A DNA stretch of 5,368 nucleotides, taken from NCBI GenBank assembly GCA_030594505.1, contig JAUVFC010000134.1:1-5368 (forward strand), given 5' to 3'. The notes under the pieces were generated by a model, which was given only the letters and a program-made list of their open reading frames with translations, was not told where the DNA came from and searched no databases. The position numbers and the translations under genes are program-made. Positions within the stretch are counted from its first letter, which is position 1. Each line of letters opens with the position of its first letter. Source of the DNA: Desulfobacterales bacterium. Its GTDB lineage: Bacteria; Desulfobacterota; Desulfobacteria; Desulfobacterales; C00003106. Positions 1 to 5,350 of this stretch are shown piece by piece.

Positions 1-121
1 ATTTTAATCCTCGAAATACCTAATGTATTCCTCCGGTTAAAATTTTCGCCTTCCCCCGACGGCGGGATTTCACTTCGCTCAACTTGCCTGACAAAAAAAT
101 GTCGCGTTTTGCAAAGGTCTC
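1..121. repeat. Half of a possible palindromic MITE-like element
   Basis: Bases 1-19 and 25-43 form an imperfect inverted repeat (14 of 19 positions pair) around the 5-base centre CTAAT, with outer arms ATTTTAA/TTAAAAT. Further right is the small hairpin GACA-A6-TGTC (90-103), then GTTTTGCAAAGGTCTC (106-121). On the minus strand that last stretch reads GAGACCTTTGCAAAAC, which resembles a terminal inverted repeat I associate, from memory only, with dispersed elements in sulphate reducers. If the palindrome at about base 22 is the centre, the matching terminus would lie about 75-80 bases left of the window. No transposase is visible. It could instead be a simple transcribed hairpin region downstream of the methyltransferase. 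Confidence 0.35.
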
Positions 122-155
122 GATTTATAACCGCGTCCACTCCACTGAAGACTGA

Positions 156-227
156 TTAGACGATCTTGATTTCAAAACTATCGTCGAAGTTCATCCTATT
201 GAGGATCTTTTTCGCTTCCTCAGACAT
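156..227 (-). CDS. Possible 23-residue micro-ORF overlapping the methyltransferase stop
   Basis: An ATG at 227-225 overlaps the methyltransferase stop codon (ATGTCTGA) and opens a 23-codon frame ending in TAA at 158-156. The peptide starts MSEEAKKILNRM and ends FEIKIV, so it is charged, with no signal peptide or membrane segment. The overlap would allow translational coupling. There is no convincing ribosome binding site and I recognise no family. It may be a chance frame or the tail of a vanished gene. Confidence 0.18.
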   Translation of the reverse strand: MSEEAKKILNRMNFDDSFEIKIV

Positions 228-1212
228 GCCCGACAATAATGCCTGAATCATTCGGACCCTGGAAAGGAATCCGGCGTATTTCCTTTACGCCTGCCCCGGC
301 CAACATCTCCATTATTTGATTCTCAGCGTAGGACTGACCGTGACGGGTGCCAAGCAACATGTTGAGAGAAAAAAGCGCCGGGAACAGGGGGCCATCAAGT
401 GTGTTATCAAGAATGAAATCATGAATAAAAATCAGTCCGCCCGGTTTGAGAACAGAGACAACCTTCCGGATAATATCTTGACACTCTTCGGGACCTTCAC
501 CATGGAGAATGTGTGAAAGCCAGGCTACATCATAGGTCCCGTCAATATCATTTTCCAAGTAGTTGCCGGCCAGAAAATCGATCCGATTCGCCAGGCCAAA
601 CTGTTCGATTGTCCGGTGGGCAAAAGGCCTTGTGGTAGCAAGATCATATATGGTAGCCTTAAGCTCCGGATTGGCCAAACAGAAATGGATGGCATAAGTG
701 CCCGGCCCTCCGCCAAGATCGAGCAGGCGATGTCTACTCTCAAGATTTATCTGAGATGCCACACGGGGGGCAAGACTCATGGCAAGATTGAACATACCCA
801 TTAAAAAGCTTTCCCGTCGATCCTCATCATCATGAGGTCTTTCCCTGACAGGACTGCCGCTCTTTACCGCCTCGTGCAGCCGTGACCAGGATTCCATAAG
901 AAAGTGGTGGTGCATGAGAATATAACCAAGATACTTTGCTGAATCCTTTACGAGGAAAGCCTTGCCGGCCTCTGTATTGGCGTAGAGGTCTCCCTGCTTG
1001 GCAAGGAGCCCCATGCCTGCCAAAGCATTGAGGAGCGTCTTCACTCCTCGCAGGTCTCCATTCAATCGTTGGGCAATCTCATCACCAGTAATCTGATCCT
1101 CACCGATCACGGTAAAGATCTCCAGGCGAACACCGGCGTGCAAAGTACACGCCTGCCAGTAGCTTCCGGATATTGAGAACAGTTGTCCAGGAGTTAGTTC
1201 ATCTGTTGTCAT
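220..1212 (-). CDS. SAM-dependent O-methyltransferase (acetylserotonin OMT / methyltransferase family 2)
   Basis: This is a 330-residue cytoplasmic class I methyltransferase of the OMT family 2 type, a usual length for the family. Residues about 13-85 form the N-terminal winged-helix dimerisation domain. The catalytic Rossmann domain follows: SAM motif I LDLGGGPG at 164-171, the ribose-binding acidic residue D190 in TIYD, and LKPGG at 255-259. His237 in SHILHGEG lies where the family places its catalytic base. The ATG start (1212-1210) is supported by GAGGA nine bases upstream. The family methylates hydroxyls of small aromatic, polyketide or carotenoid-type substrates; the substrate here cannot be read from the sequence. 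It is about 290 bases from the fabD gene run and separated from it by a toxin remnant, so it may be a separate unit although on the same strand. It ends cleanly at SGIIVGHV and looks intact. Confidence 0.85.
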   Translation of the reverse strand: MTTDELTPGQLFSISGSYWQACTLHAGVRLEIFTVIGEDQITGDEIAQRLNGDLRGVKTLLNALAGMGLLAKQGDLYANTEAGKAFLVKDSAKYLGYILMHHHFLMESWSRLHEAVKSGSPVRERPHDDEDRRESFLMGMFNLAMSLAPRVASQINLESRHRLLDLGGGPGTYAIHFCLANPELKATIYDLATTRPFAHRTIEQFGLANRIDFLAGNYLENDIDGTYDVAWLSHILHGEGPEECQDIIRKVVSVLKPGGLIFIHDFILDNTLDGPLFPALFSLNMLLGTRHGQSYAENQIMEMLAGAGVKEIRRIPFQGPNDSGIIVGHV

Positions 1213-1221
1213 GGAATTTCA

Positions 1222-1226
1222 TCCTC
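1222..1226 (-). promoter_or_regulatory. Ribosome binding site of the methyltransferase
   Basis: GAGGA lies nine bases before the ATG at 1212-1210. It begins only four bases after the stop codon (1233-1231) of the frame-shifted tail of the toxin remnant. The methyltransferase may therefore once have been co-transcribed with that toxin. No convincing -35/-10 pair was found in 1230-1500. Confidence 0.55.
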
Positions 1227-1230
1227 ATGT

Positions 1231-1475
1231 TTATAGTAAGCAGCCAAGTATTACCTGAAACCATCTGATACCTGACCAATTTTCTCTATTAAATCGACCT
1301 TATTGACCGCATAAATTTGAGAAATATTGACAACGCTTTTCTTTGGCAAATTAGCTTCTCCTTTTTCAAGAAGCATGCTTCCCGGAGCTTTTGCTCTTTT
1401 CAAGTTTGAGGTTAAGGTACATACTACAACTGTATTTATCCTACCGGCATTAAAGACATTATTTTGAAAATATTC
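1231..1475 (-). pseudogene. MazF/PemK-family toxin remnant (5'-truncated, frameshifted)
   Basis: Reading the minus strand from 1475, a frame with no usable start gives 74 residues to TAA at 1253-1251. It contains the MazF/PemK core FNAGRINTVVVCTLTSN (residues 8-24), then PGSMLLEKGEANLPKKS, then VVNISQIYAVNKVDLIEKIG, in the family's usual order. The TSN stretch carries the Thr that takes part in RNA cleavage in MazF. The N-terminal 25-30 residues, including the catalytic Arg of the RP motif, are missing: an in-frame TAA at 1478-1476 closes the frame upstream and the DUF1207 gene ends at 1505. After ...GQVSD a one-base shift restores a plausible C-terminal helix (WFQVILGCLL, then TAA at 1233-1231). 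Family members are about 110-120 residues. I see no antitoxin. It is a dead ribosomal-independent mRNA endoribonuclease gene, and this remnant explains most of the 292-base gap between genes. Confidence 0.8.
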
Positions 1476-1504
1476 TTACCCTTTTTCTATATAAGAAAAG
1501 TTTC

Positions 1505-2473
1505 TCACACGTCTACCCACAGACCCAGCGCGATGTAGCTCTCGTCGTCCTGGAAGAACTCGCCGATCGTAGGGTGCCCGTCGTAGCGCTCGATGCCGAG
1601 CCGCCAGACGCGGCCGCCGGAACGAAGCACGAGACCTATATGCAGAGATGTGTCTACACGCCAGTTCCGCTCCTCCATCGCCGAAGTGTCTACCGCGGCG
1701 TACCAGCCCAAACGCTGTTCCCACAGGCTCTTGGCATTCTCGAACTCCAAACCGAGTTGTATGCGACCAGGTTCCTGCAAATCCTTGTTGCTAAGGTCAT
1801 AACCCCAGCCGGCTTCAGCATAGGCCCGCCACCGCTCATCAATGGCCCAACTGACGCCCGCCGCAAGTTCATGACGTGTGTAGCCGATGCGCTGGCTGCC
1901 GGTCCTCTCTGCGTACTCATCGCCTATGTGACTGGATGTGTGGAGCATGGCGAACTTCAAGGCCAGGCTTCGGCCCGGCGCCGCCGTCAGTAACAGTCCG
2001 TAGTTCCCGTCCCAGCCGATGTTGTCGAGGGAGTGCTCAATGTCAAACTGAGCATCGAATCCGCCTTCGATGCTCAATTGCCAACCTCGATCCACCCGAC
2101 TCGGCGGATGGAGCCGCACCAAACCGAAGCGGCCGCCTGCCTTGAGGCCAATGCGGCTGGCGCCCGACTCGGCGATCCTCGCCTCCGAGAAGCCCAGATG
2201 CTGAATAGCGAACCCCACGCGGTGTGGATCGGCAGTGTACTGCGGGTAGAGGTCTCCCCGCGGAAAAATGAGAAGCGTATGCCCGGAACTCAGATCGACG
2301 GCAGGCCCTTCCTCAGCCTCTGCCGAACCCGATGAAGGTAGTCCCGGCACTGCGGTAACAGCTTCATCCTGGGCGCCGGCAGCAGAAGCCGGAAGTAGAA
2401 AAAAGCAGAGAACCATGGTGAGCAGGTACTGACTCCGCCGCGGGTTCACTACCGAAAAGGGTACTTGTGGCAT
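1505..2473 (-). CDS. DUF1207-family secreted outer-membrane beta-barrel protein
   Basis: A 322-residue protein with an N-terminal signal peptide: basic n-region with PRR (11-13), hydrophobic core YLLTMVLCFFLLP, probable cleavage after AAGA (about residue 34). The mature part alternates short beta strands with turns and ends in a beta-rich tail (GLWVDV), as expected for an outer-membrane barrel. Features I recognise from DUF1207 proteins are FPRGDLYPQYTADP (70-83), FGLVR (116-120), WQLSIEGGFDAQFD (131-144), SSHIGDEY (180-187) and YDGHPTIGEFFQ (297-308). The biochemical role of the family is unknown. The ATG lies five bases after the stop of the LolA-like gene with no clear ribosome binding site, so coupled translation is likely. 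Hand counts of sampled 60-base lines give about 48-70% GC, against about 40-47% for the upstream gene, which suggests transfer from a GC-richer source. Confidence 0.72.
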   Translation of the reverse strand: MPQVPFSVVNPRRSQYLLTMVLCFFLLPASAAGAQDEAVTAVPGLPSSGSAEAEEGPAVDLSSGHTLLIFPRGDLYPQYTADPHRVGFAIQHLGFSEARIAESGASRIGLKAGGRFGLVRLHPPSRVDRGWQLSIEGGFDAQFDIEHSLDNIGWDGNYGLLLTAAPGRSLALKFAMLHTSSHIGDEYAERTGSQRIGYTRHELAAGVSWAIDERWRAYAEAGWGYDLSNKDLQEPGRIQLGLEFENAKSLWEQRLGWYAAVDTSAMEERNWRVDTSLHIGLVLRSGGRVWRLGIERYDGHPTIGEFFQDDESYIALGLWVDV

Positions 2474-2478
2474 AATAA

Positions 2479-3342
2479 CTATTCAAAAACCTTTTGAAAA
2501 TCATCAATAGTCTGTTTGACATTGTCCAATTCGGACTCAGACGAGGCATCTCTTTTTTGCTCAGGTTCAATGACGGATGTAAAGCTTTTTTTCAGCTCTT
2601 CGATGTCAAACAGATATTCGGGGAAGGCATTGTTGTCAGAGGAGCTTTTATATGTTTTGAGCGCTTGCTCTTTTACGGGCCGGTCATTTTCATAGAATGT
2701 GATTCGACCCGGGTACCACATCCTCGTTCCGATGTTGAAATAGTAATCATAGCGTATGTCTATTTTTTCAGAAGTCTCAGAAGCAGGGAAGAACAAACGA
2801 AGGGGCAGGAAGGTATCTTTTTCTACCCATACCTGGGGATGGGACTCGTCAGGATAGACCGCGCCGATCACGTAAGCGATTTCACCTTCCAACCTTCCAA
2901 AACTGACGATACTTGTATCTATCCCTGCCTTTGAAAGACGATAAATAAGAGATTCCGGAGTCCGGTACAAAAAAAGATCTTTATAAAAATCCATAGGCGA
3001 TTCCTCTTCCGAGATAATCGTTTGGTCTATGGCGGTCAGGGATTCTTCCCCCTGGGCGAGATAGAGTTTTTCCCCGGAGGGTACTTTTATCGTGGAAAGG
3101 AATCTGTCAGGATATCGAAAGGATACAGTTTCCGTGAAGGTGCTCAACCCCTCGGCCCACTCGTCTCCGTAGAATGTTGTCTCAAGAGTTAATACCAGGA
3201 CACGAGAGTGTCTATACTTTTGATTGGGCATTAACGAAAAAATTTGCTCTGCCGGCGGAACGTAGGCAAATGCATGAGACACCCACCCCGAACATAGGGC
3301 GGCTAACTGCAAGATTAGAATTATTTTACTAAACATATACAC
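2479..3342 (-). CDS. Secreted LolA-like (outer-membrane lipoprotein-sorting fold) protein
   Basis: A 287-residue exported protein. The signal peptide has a hydrophobic core at 5-18 and a probable cleavage after SHAFA (residue 26). A Cys at 17 (LAALC) does not make a good lipobox because Leu precedes it. The mature part resembles the LolA/LolB-like half-barrel found in standalone outer-membrane lipoprotein-sorting proteins: FRYPDRFLS (75-83), SLIYRLSKAG, then VWVEKDTFLPLRLFF (171-185), Tyr-rich RYDYYFNIGTRMWYPGRI (197-214). Such proteins often partner RND-type lipid exporters and carry hydrophobic cargo in the periplasm; that role is inferred here. The C-terminal 40 residues are charged and probably helical. 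The listed start is GTG at 3342; ATG at 3336 (two codons later) fits better with AGGTG just upstream. It begins 5-11 bases after the GrdB-like gene stop and ends five bases before the DUF1207 gene. Confidence 0.68.
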   Translation of the reverse strand: MYMFSKIILILQLAALCSGWVSHAFAYVPPAEQIFSLMPNQKYRHSRVLVLTLETTFYGDEWAEGLSTFTETVSFRYPDRFLSTIKVPSGEKLYLAQGEESLTAIDQTIISEEESPMDFYKDLFLYRTPESLIYRLSKAGIDTSIVSFGRLEGEIAYVIGAVYPDESHPQVWVEKDTFLPLRLFFPASETSEKIDIRYDYYFNIGTRMWYPGRITFYENDRPVKEQALKTYKSSSDNNAFPEYLFDIEELKKSFTSVIEPEQKRDASSESELDNVKQTIDDFQKVFE

Positions 3343-3347
3343 CTATA

Positions 3348-4217
3348 TCACTTGGCTCTGAGCATAGCAATCCACGTATAAGGAGATTTTTGCAATCGAT
3401 AATCGATCCCCAAAAGTGTTCCCGGTTCCGTAATAGTATACAGTTTTTGTAATGCATCTTTCATTACACGAGATTGGAATTGGATGTCATTGGGTCTTCC
3501 CATTGGGTGCCCTAACGCAAATCCGGGATAGATTGCCCTGGGAGGTTTTACTTTCAGAGTGATCGTACGATTCAACGATATCGAAATTGTTGTGATTCCC
3601 GCATCTTCGATAACCCTTTGAATCAGCCCCACGGACCGATTACACAATCCTGAGGCAGGTGTAAGAAAAACAATATCCACCTCGTCCCGAATCAACTTTT
3701 TCACCATTTCGGGTGCGGTCTTCCGAAGAAGAGTATTGACATGCCTGCCGGCGATATGCCCCATGAAACTGAAGCTCCGCTGTGAAATCGACCCGATGAC
3801 CTTTTTCTTGACCAGATGAATTAACGGTTTAATAGGCAAGACAAGGTTGATGTCTGAAAGAGCGTCTCTGAAGTCAAAATAATCGTGGGTAAGGGTGAGC
3901 CTCTGCGGAAATACATTGTTCGGAATTTCCCTGAATGTAGGATCTCCAAATCGGTCCATCATATTAAACGGAATTTCGGCCTTAAGATGTACGCCGGCAG
4001 TAGTGACAAGAGCTACCCTGGAATCACGGAGTTCCTTTTTTACGGGCGCCCACGGGATAGTGTCGTTTACGATAATATCCAGCTTTTGGGCATATCTGTT
4101 CATCAAGACCGGCTGGGAGGCATAGAGTTTTGCCATCGATTGATCTCTTAGCTTTTTTGCGGCATAGAACTTTGCCCTCAATTGATCTCTTAGACTTTTT
4201 ATTCTGTGCGAAATCAC
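3348..4217 (-). CDS. GrdB-like protein (glycine/sarcosine/betaine reductase component B family), Ser in place of selenocysteine
   Basis: A 289-residue protein of the short GrdB-like family common in Proteobacteria, distinct from true GrdB of amino-acid fermenters. Family landmarks are RVALVTTAGVHLKAEIPFNM (67-86), GDPTFREIP (91-99), THDYFDFRDALSDINLVLPI (110-129), SFMGHIAGRHV (150-160), LTPASGLCNRSVGLIQR (185-201) and PPRAIYPGFALGHPMG (225-240). In relatives the motif reads PxUxxC, with selenocysteine where this protein has Ser189 (codon TCA, 3653-3651); Cys192 remains. A SECIS-like hairpin lies just downstream. The annotated start is GTG, directly after the fabD TAG. The first 33 residues contain a 14-residue tandem repeat, and ATG at 4136 (Met28, MAKLYASQP) matches where relatives begin, so the true start is uncertain. 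The substrate is unknown. Position between fabD and a LolA-like gene suggests a role in acyl or polyketide chemistry rather than glycine reduction. Confidence 0.82.
   Translation of the reverse strand: MISHRIKSLRDQLRAKFYAAKKLRDQSMAKLYASQPVLMNRYAQKLDIIVNDTIPWAPVKKELRDSRVALVTTAGVHLKAEIPFNMMDRFGDPTFREIPNNVFPQRLTLTHDYFDFRDALSDINLVLPIKPLIHLVKKKVIGSISQRSFSFMGHIAGRHVNTLLRKTAPEMVKKLIRDEVDIVFLTPASGLCNRSVGLIQRVIEDAGITTISISLNRTITLKVKPPRAIYPGFALGHPMGRPNDIQFQSRVMKDALQKLYTITEPGTLLGIDYRLQKSPYTWIAMLRAK
3621..3641 (-). other. SECIS-like hairpin (possible fossil) downstream of the Ser189 codon
   Basis: In the GrdB-like mRNA, AATCGGTC and GGCTGATT can form eight continuous pairs (six Watson-Crick, two G-U) around the loop CGTGG. 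The hairpin starts nine bases after the TCA codon, and the loop starts 17 bases after it, with G as the second loop base. Published rules for bacterial SECIS elements, as I know them, ask for a small apical loop with an early G, a 4-16 bp upper stem and a 16-37 base distance from UGA to the loop; this fits. The same bases encode conserved residues NRSVGLI, so the fold could be incidental. Confidence 0.4.
4119..4202 (-). repeat. 42-base imperfect tandem duplication at the start of the GrdB-like gene
   Basis: Copies 4119-4160 and 4161-4202 match at 34 of 42 positions. In protein they give the 14-residue units IKSLRDQLRAKFYA and AKKLRDQSMAKLYA, in frame. Each copy carries AAGAGATCAAT before a potential start: TTG in the upstream copy and ATG (4136-4134) in the downstream copy. 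The duplication thus also copies a weak ribosome binding site and start region. Confidence 0.8.
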
Positions 4218-5156
4218 CTATGTTATCGCCTTTAAAAATGTTTCCAGACTGCGCAACCCGTCAACATTATAAATCTCGTGATGATCTGTCTTGGGCAAGA
4301 TCTTTCGAAGCATTCCGGTTAGCACCTTTTTGGGGCCAATCTCAACAAACACCTCTACATTTTCCTCTTGCATTTTACGTATTGTATCATACCAGCGGAC
4401 AGGACTGCAAAGCTGGCGTGTCATAATGTTTTTGATCTCCTGTGGTTTTCTTTCGTAATCGGCCGTGACATTGAACAGAATCGGCCTCTTTGGTTCCTCA
4501 AATTGGATCTCATCCAAAAAGGCGGAAAAGTCTTCTTCAGCCCCCCGAATCAGCTCGCTATGCCATGCGCCGCTTACTTTAAGCGGAATCGCCTTGGCCC
4601 CTTTGCCCGCTGCTATTTCAGAGGCGCGCTTTACCGCATCCGGTTCGCCGGTAATAACAATCTGTTCGGCTGTATTATGGTTTGCTACCGCTACTGTCCC
4701 GGCATCTTTGGCCATGTCGACTATTTTCCTTACCTCATCAATAGCAAGACCGAGGATCGCATGCATCGCACCTACATGTTTTGTTGATTCTCGATGCATC
4801 AAAGATCCCCTTTTAAAAACCGATCTGACGGTATCTTCAGTGCTTACAACCCCGGCCGCACGCAGTGCGGAGTATTCACCAAGGCTGTGTCCTGCCGAAA
4901 TAGCCGGGGAAACACCTTCCTTTTCAATTGCTGCAAGGCATGCCAGGTTGACCGCCGTGACAGCAGGCTGGAGGTTGACTGTCAGTGTTAACTCCTCCAT
5001 AGAGCCTTTAAAGCAAAGTCCGGAGATATTTGTTTTAGTAATTTCATCCGTCATGTCAAAGACTTCACGGACAAAATCGTACTCCTCATACAGATCATGT
5101 CCCATTCCAACAAACTGGGATCCCTGGCCGGGAAAAAGAAAAGCTGTTTTTTTCAA
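4218..5156 (-). CDS. fabD: Malonyl-CoA:ACP transacylase (FabD type)
   Basis: This 312-residue cytoplasmic enzyme moves malonyl from CoA to the phosphopantetheine arm of acyl carrier protein, loading extender units for fatty acid or polyketide synthesis. Landmarks are FPGQGSQ (8-14, oxyanion hole), GHSLGEYSAL (89-98) with nucleophile Ser91, Arg116 in FKRG (binds the malonyl carboxylate), His199 in GAWHS (catalytic partner), Gln248, and EIGPKKVLTGM (272-282). Length is normal. The start is TTG at 5156-5154 behind a near-perfect ribosome binding site. GAMHA (129-133), MHRES (120-124) and GAWHS differ from the usual housekeeping GAMAA and GPFHS and look like a FabD paralogue subfamily. It is first in a compact four-gene run and ends directly at the next start. 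No other fab gene (fabH, fabG, acpP) is in view, so a role in a specialised pathway is at least as likely as housekeeping. Confidence 0.93.
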   Translation of the reverse strand: MKKTAFLFPGQGSQFVGMGHDLYEEYDFVREVFDMTDEITKTNISGLCFKGSMEELTLTVNLQPAVTAVNLACLAAIEKEGVSPAISAGHSLGEYSALRAAGVVSTEDTVRSVFKRGSLMHRESTKHVGAMHAILGLAIDEVRKIVDMAKDAGTVAVANHNTAEQIVITGEPDAVKRASEIAAGKGAKAIPLKVSGAWHSELIRGAEEDFSAFLDEIQFEEPKRPILFNVTADYERKPQEIKNIMTRQLCSPVRWYDTIRKMQEENVEVFVEIGPKKVLTGMLRKILPKTDHHEIYNVDGLRSLETFLKAIT

Positions 5157-5161
5157 CTGGT

Positions 5162-5170
5162 AACCTCCTT
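5162..5170 (-). promoter_or_regulatory. Strong ribosome binding site deciding the TTG start of fabD
   Basis: AAGGAGGTT ends five bases before the TTG, with seven bases between AGGAGG and the start codon. This near-perfect Shine-Dalgarno match fixes TTG as the start even though the codon is rare; no ATG or GTG lies nearby in frame. Confidence 0.85.
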
Positions 5171-5200
5171 ATTTTTGAACCAATAAAACCCATTGAAGAT

Positions 5201-5238
5201 TTTTTACGAGATCATCAATCTTGACGACTTCGTAAAAA
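5201..5238. repeat. Inverted repeat upstream of fabD (TTTTTACGA arms)
   Basis: TTTTTACGA (5201-5209) pairs perfectly with TCGTAAAAA (5230-5238). The inner segments GATCATC and GACGACT extend the stem with three mismatches around the loop AATCTT. It lies about 30 bases before the fabD ribosome binding site. It could act as an mRNA leader hairpin, an upstream gene's terminator, or a dispersed repeat; no long T tract on either strand makes a standard terminator clear. Confidence 0.55.
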
Positions 5239-5280
5239 GTTTTCAATTCGCTTGATTGGCCACTTTTTAGAGCTTCTAAG

Positions 5281-5350
5281 TTCGCTTCGCTAAATCGTAA
5301 AAACTCGGACTAACGTCCTCAAACAGTTTACGATTTTTACGCTTCGCTTC
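5281..5350. repeat. Second inverted repeat with flanking direct repeats (same core word)
   Basis: AAATCGTAAA (5292-5301) pairs perfectly with TTTACGATTT (5327-5336), enclosing a small hairpin GGAC-TAAC-GTCC (5307-5318). TTCGCTTCGC (5281-5290) and CGCTTCGCTT lie outside the arms as near direct repeats. The word TCGTAAAAA at 5295-5303 is identical to an arm of the repeat at 5201-5238. Together they fill 5171-5368, where I see no gene and no supportable promoter. Confidence 0.5.

Noticed and set aside
44..68. GC-rich hairpin CCCG/CGGG near the left edge as a terminator of the methyltransferase
   Set aside because: Only four or five pairs and no following T tract on the minus strand.
1251..1352. 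Small minus-strand ORF with AGGAG and a TTG start (LPKKSVVN...)
   Set aside because: It is part of the longer MazF homology, which continues upstream in the same frame. The apparent ribosome binding site is coding sequence for EKGEANL.
1481..1500. Hairpin after the DUF1207 gene as a terminator
   Set aside because: The stem is AT-only apart from its ends, interrupted, and lacks a clean T tract, so it is too weak to call.
1574..1993. 139-codon open frame on the plus strand opposite the DUF1207 gene
   Set aside because: It is antisense to a gene with a signal peptide and family motifs. High GC makes stop codons rare in all frames, and the product has no recognisable domain.
3283..3306. Lipoprotein signal (LAALC) in the LolA-like protein
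   Set aside because: Leu at the -1 position is not allowed in a normal lipobox, and a good signal peptidase I site (AFA) follows.
4465..5163. 232-codon open frame on the plus strand opposite fabD
   Set aside because: It is fully antisense to an unmistakable FabD, is rich in Ser/Thr/Pro as mirror translations often are, and shows no motif.
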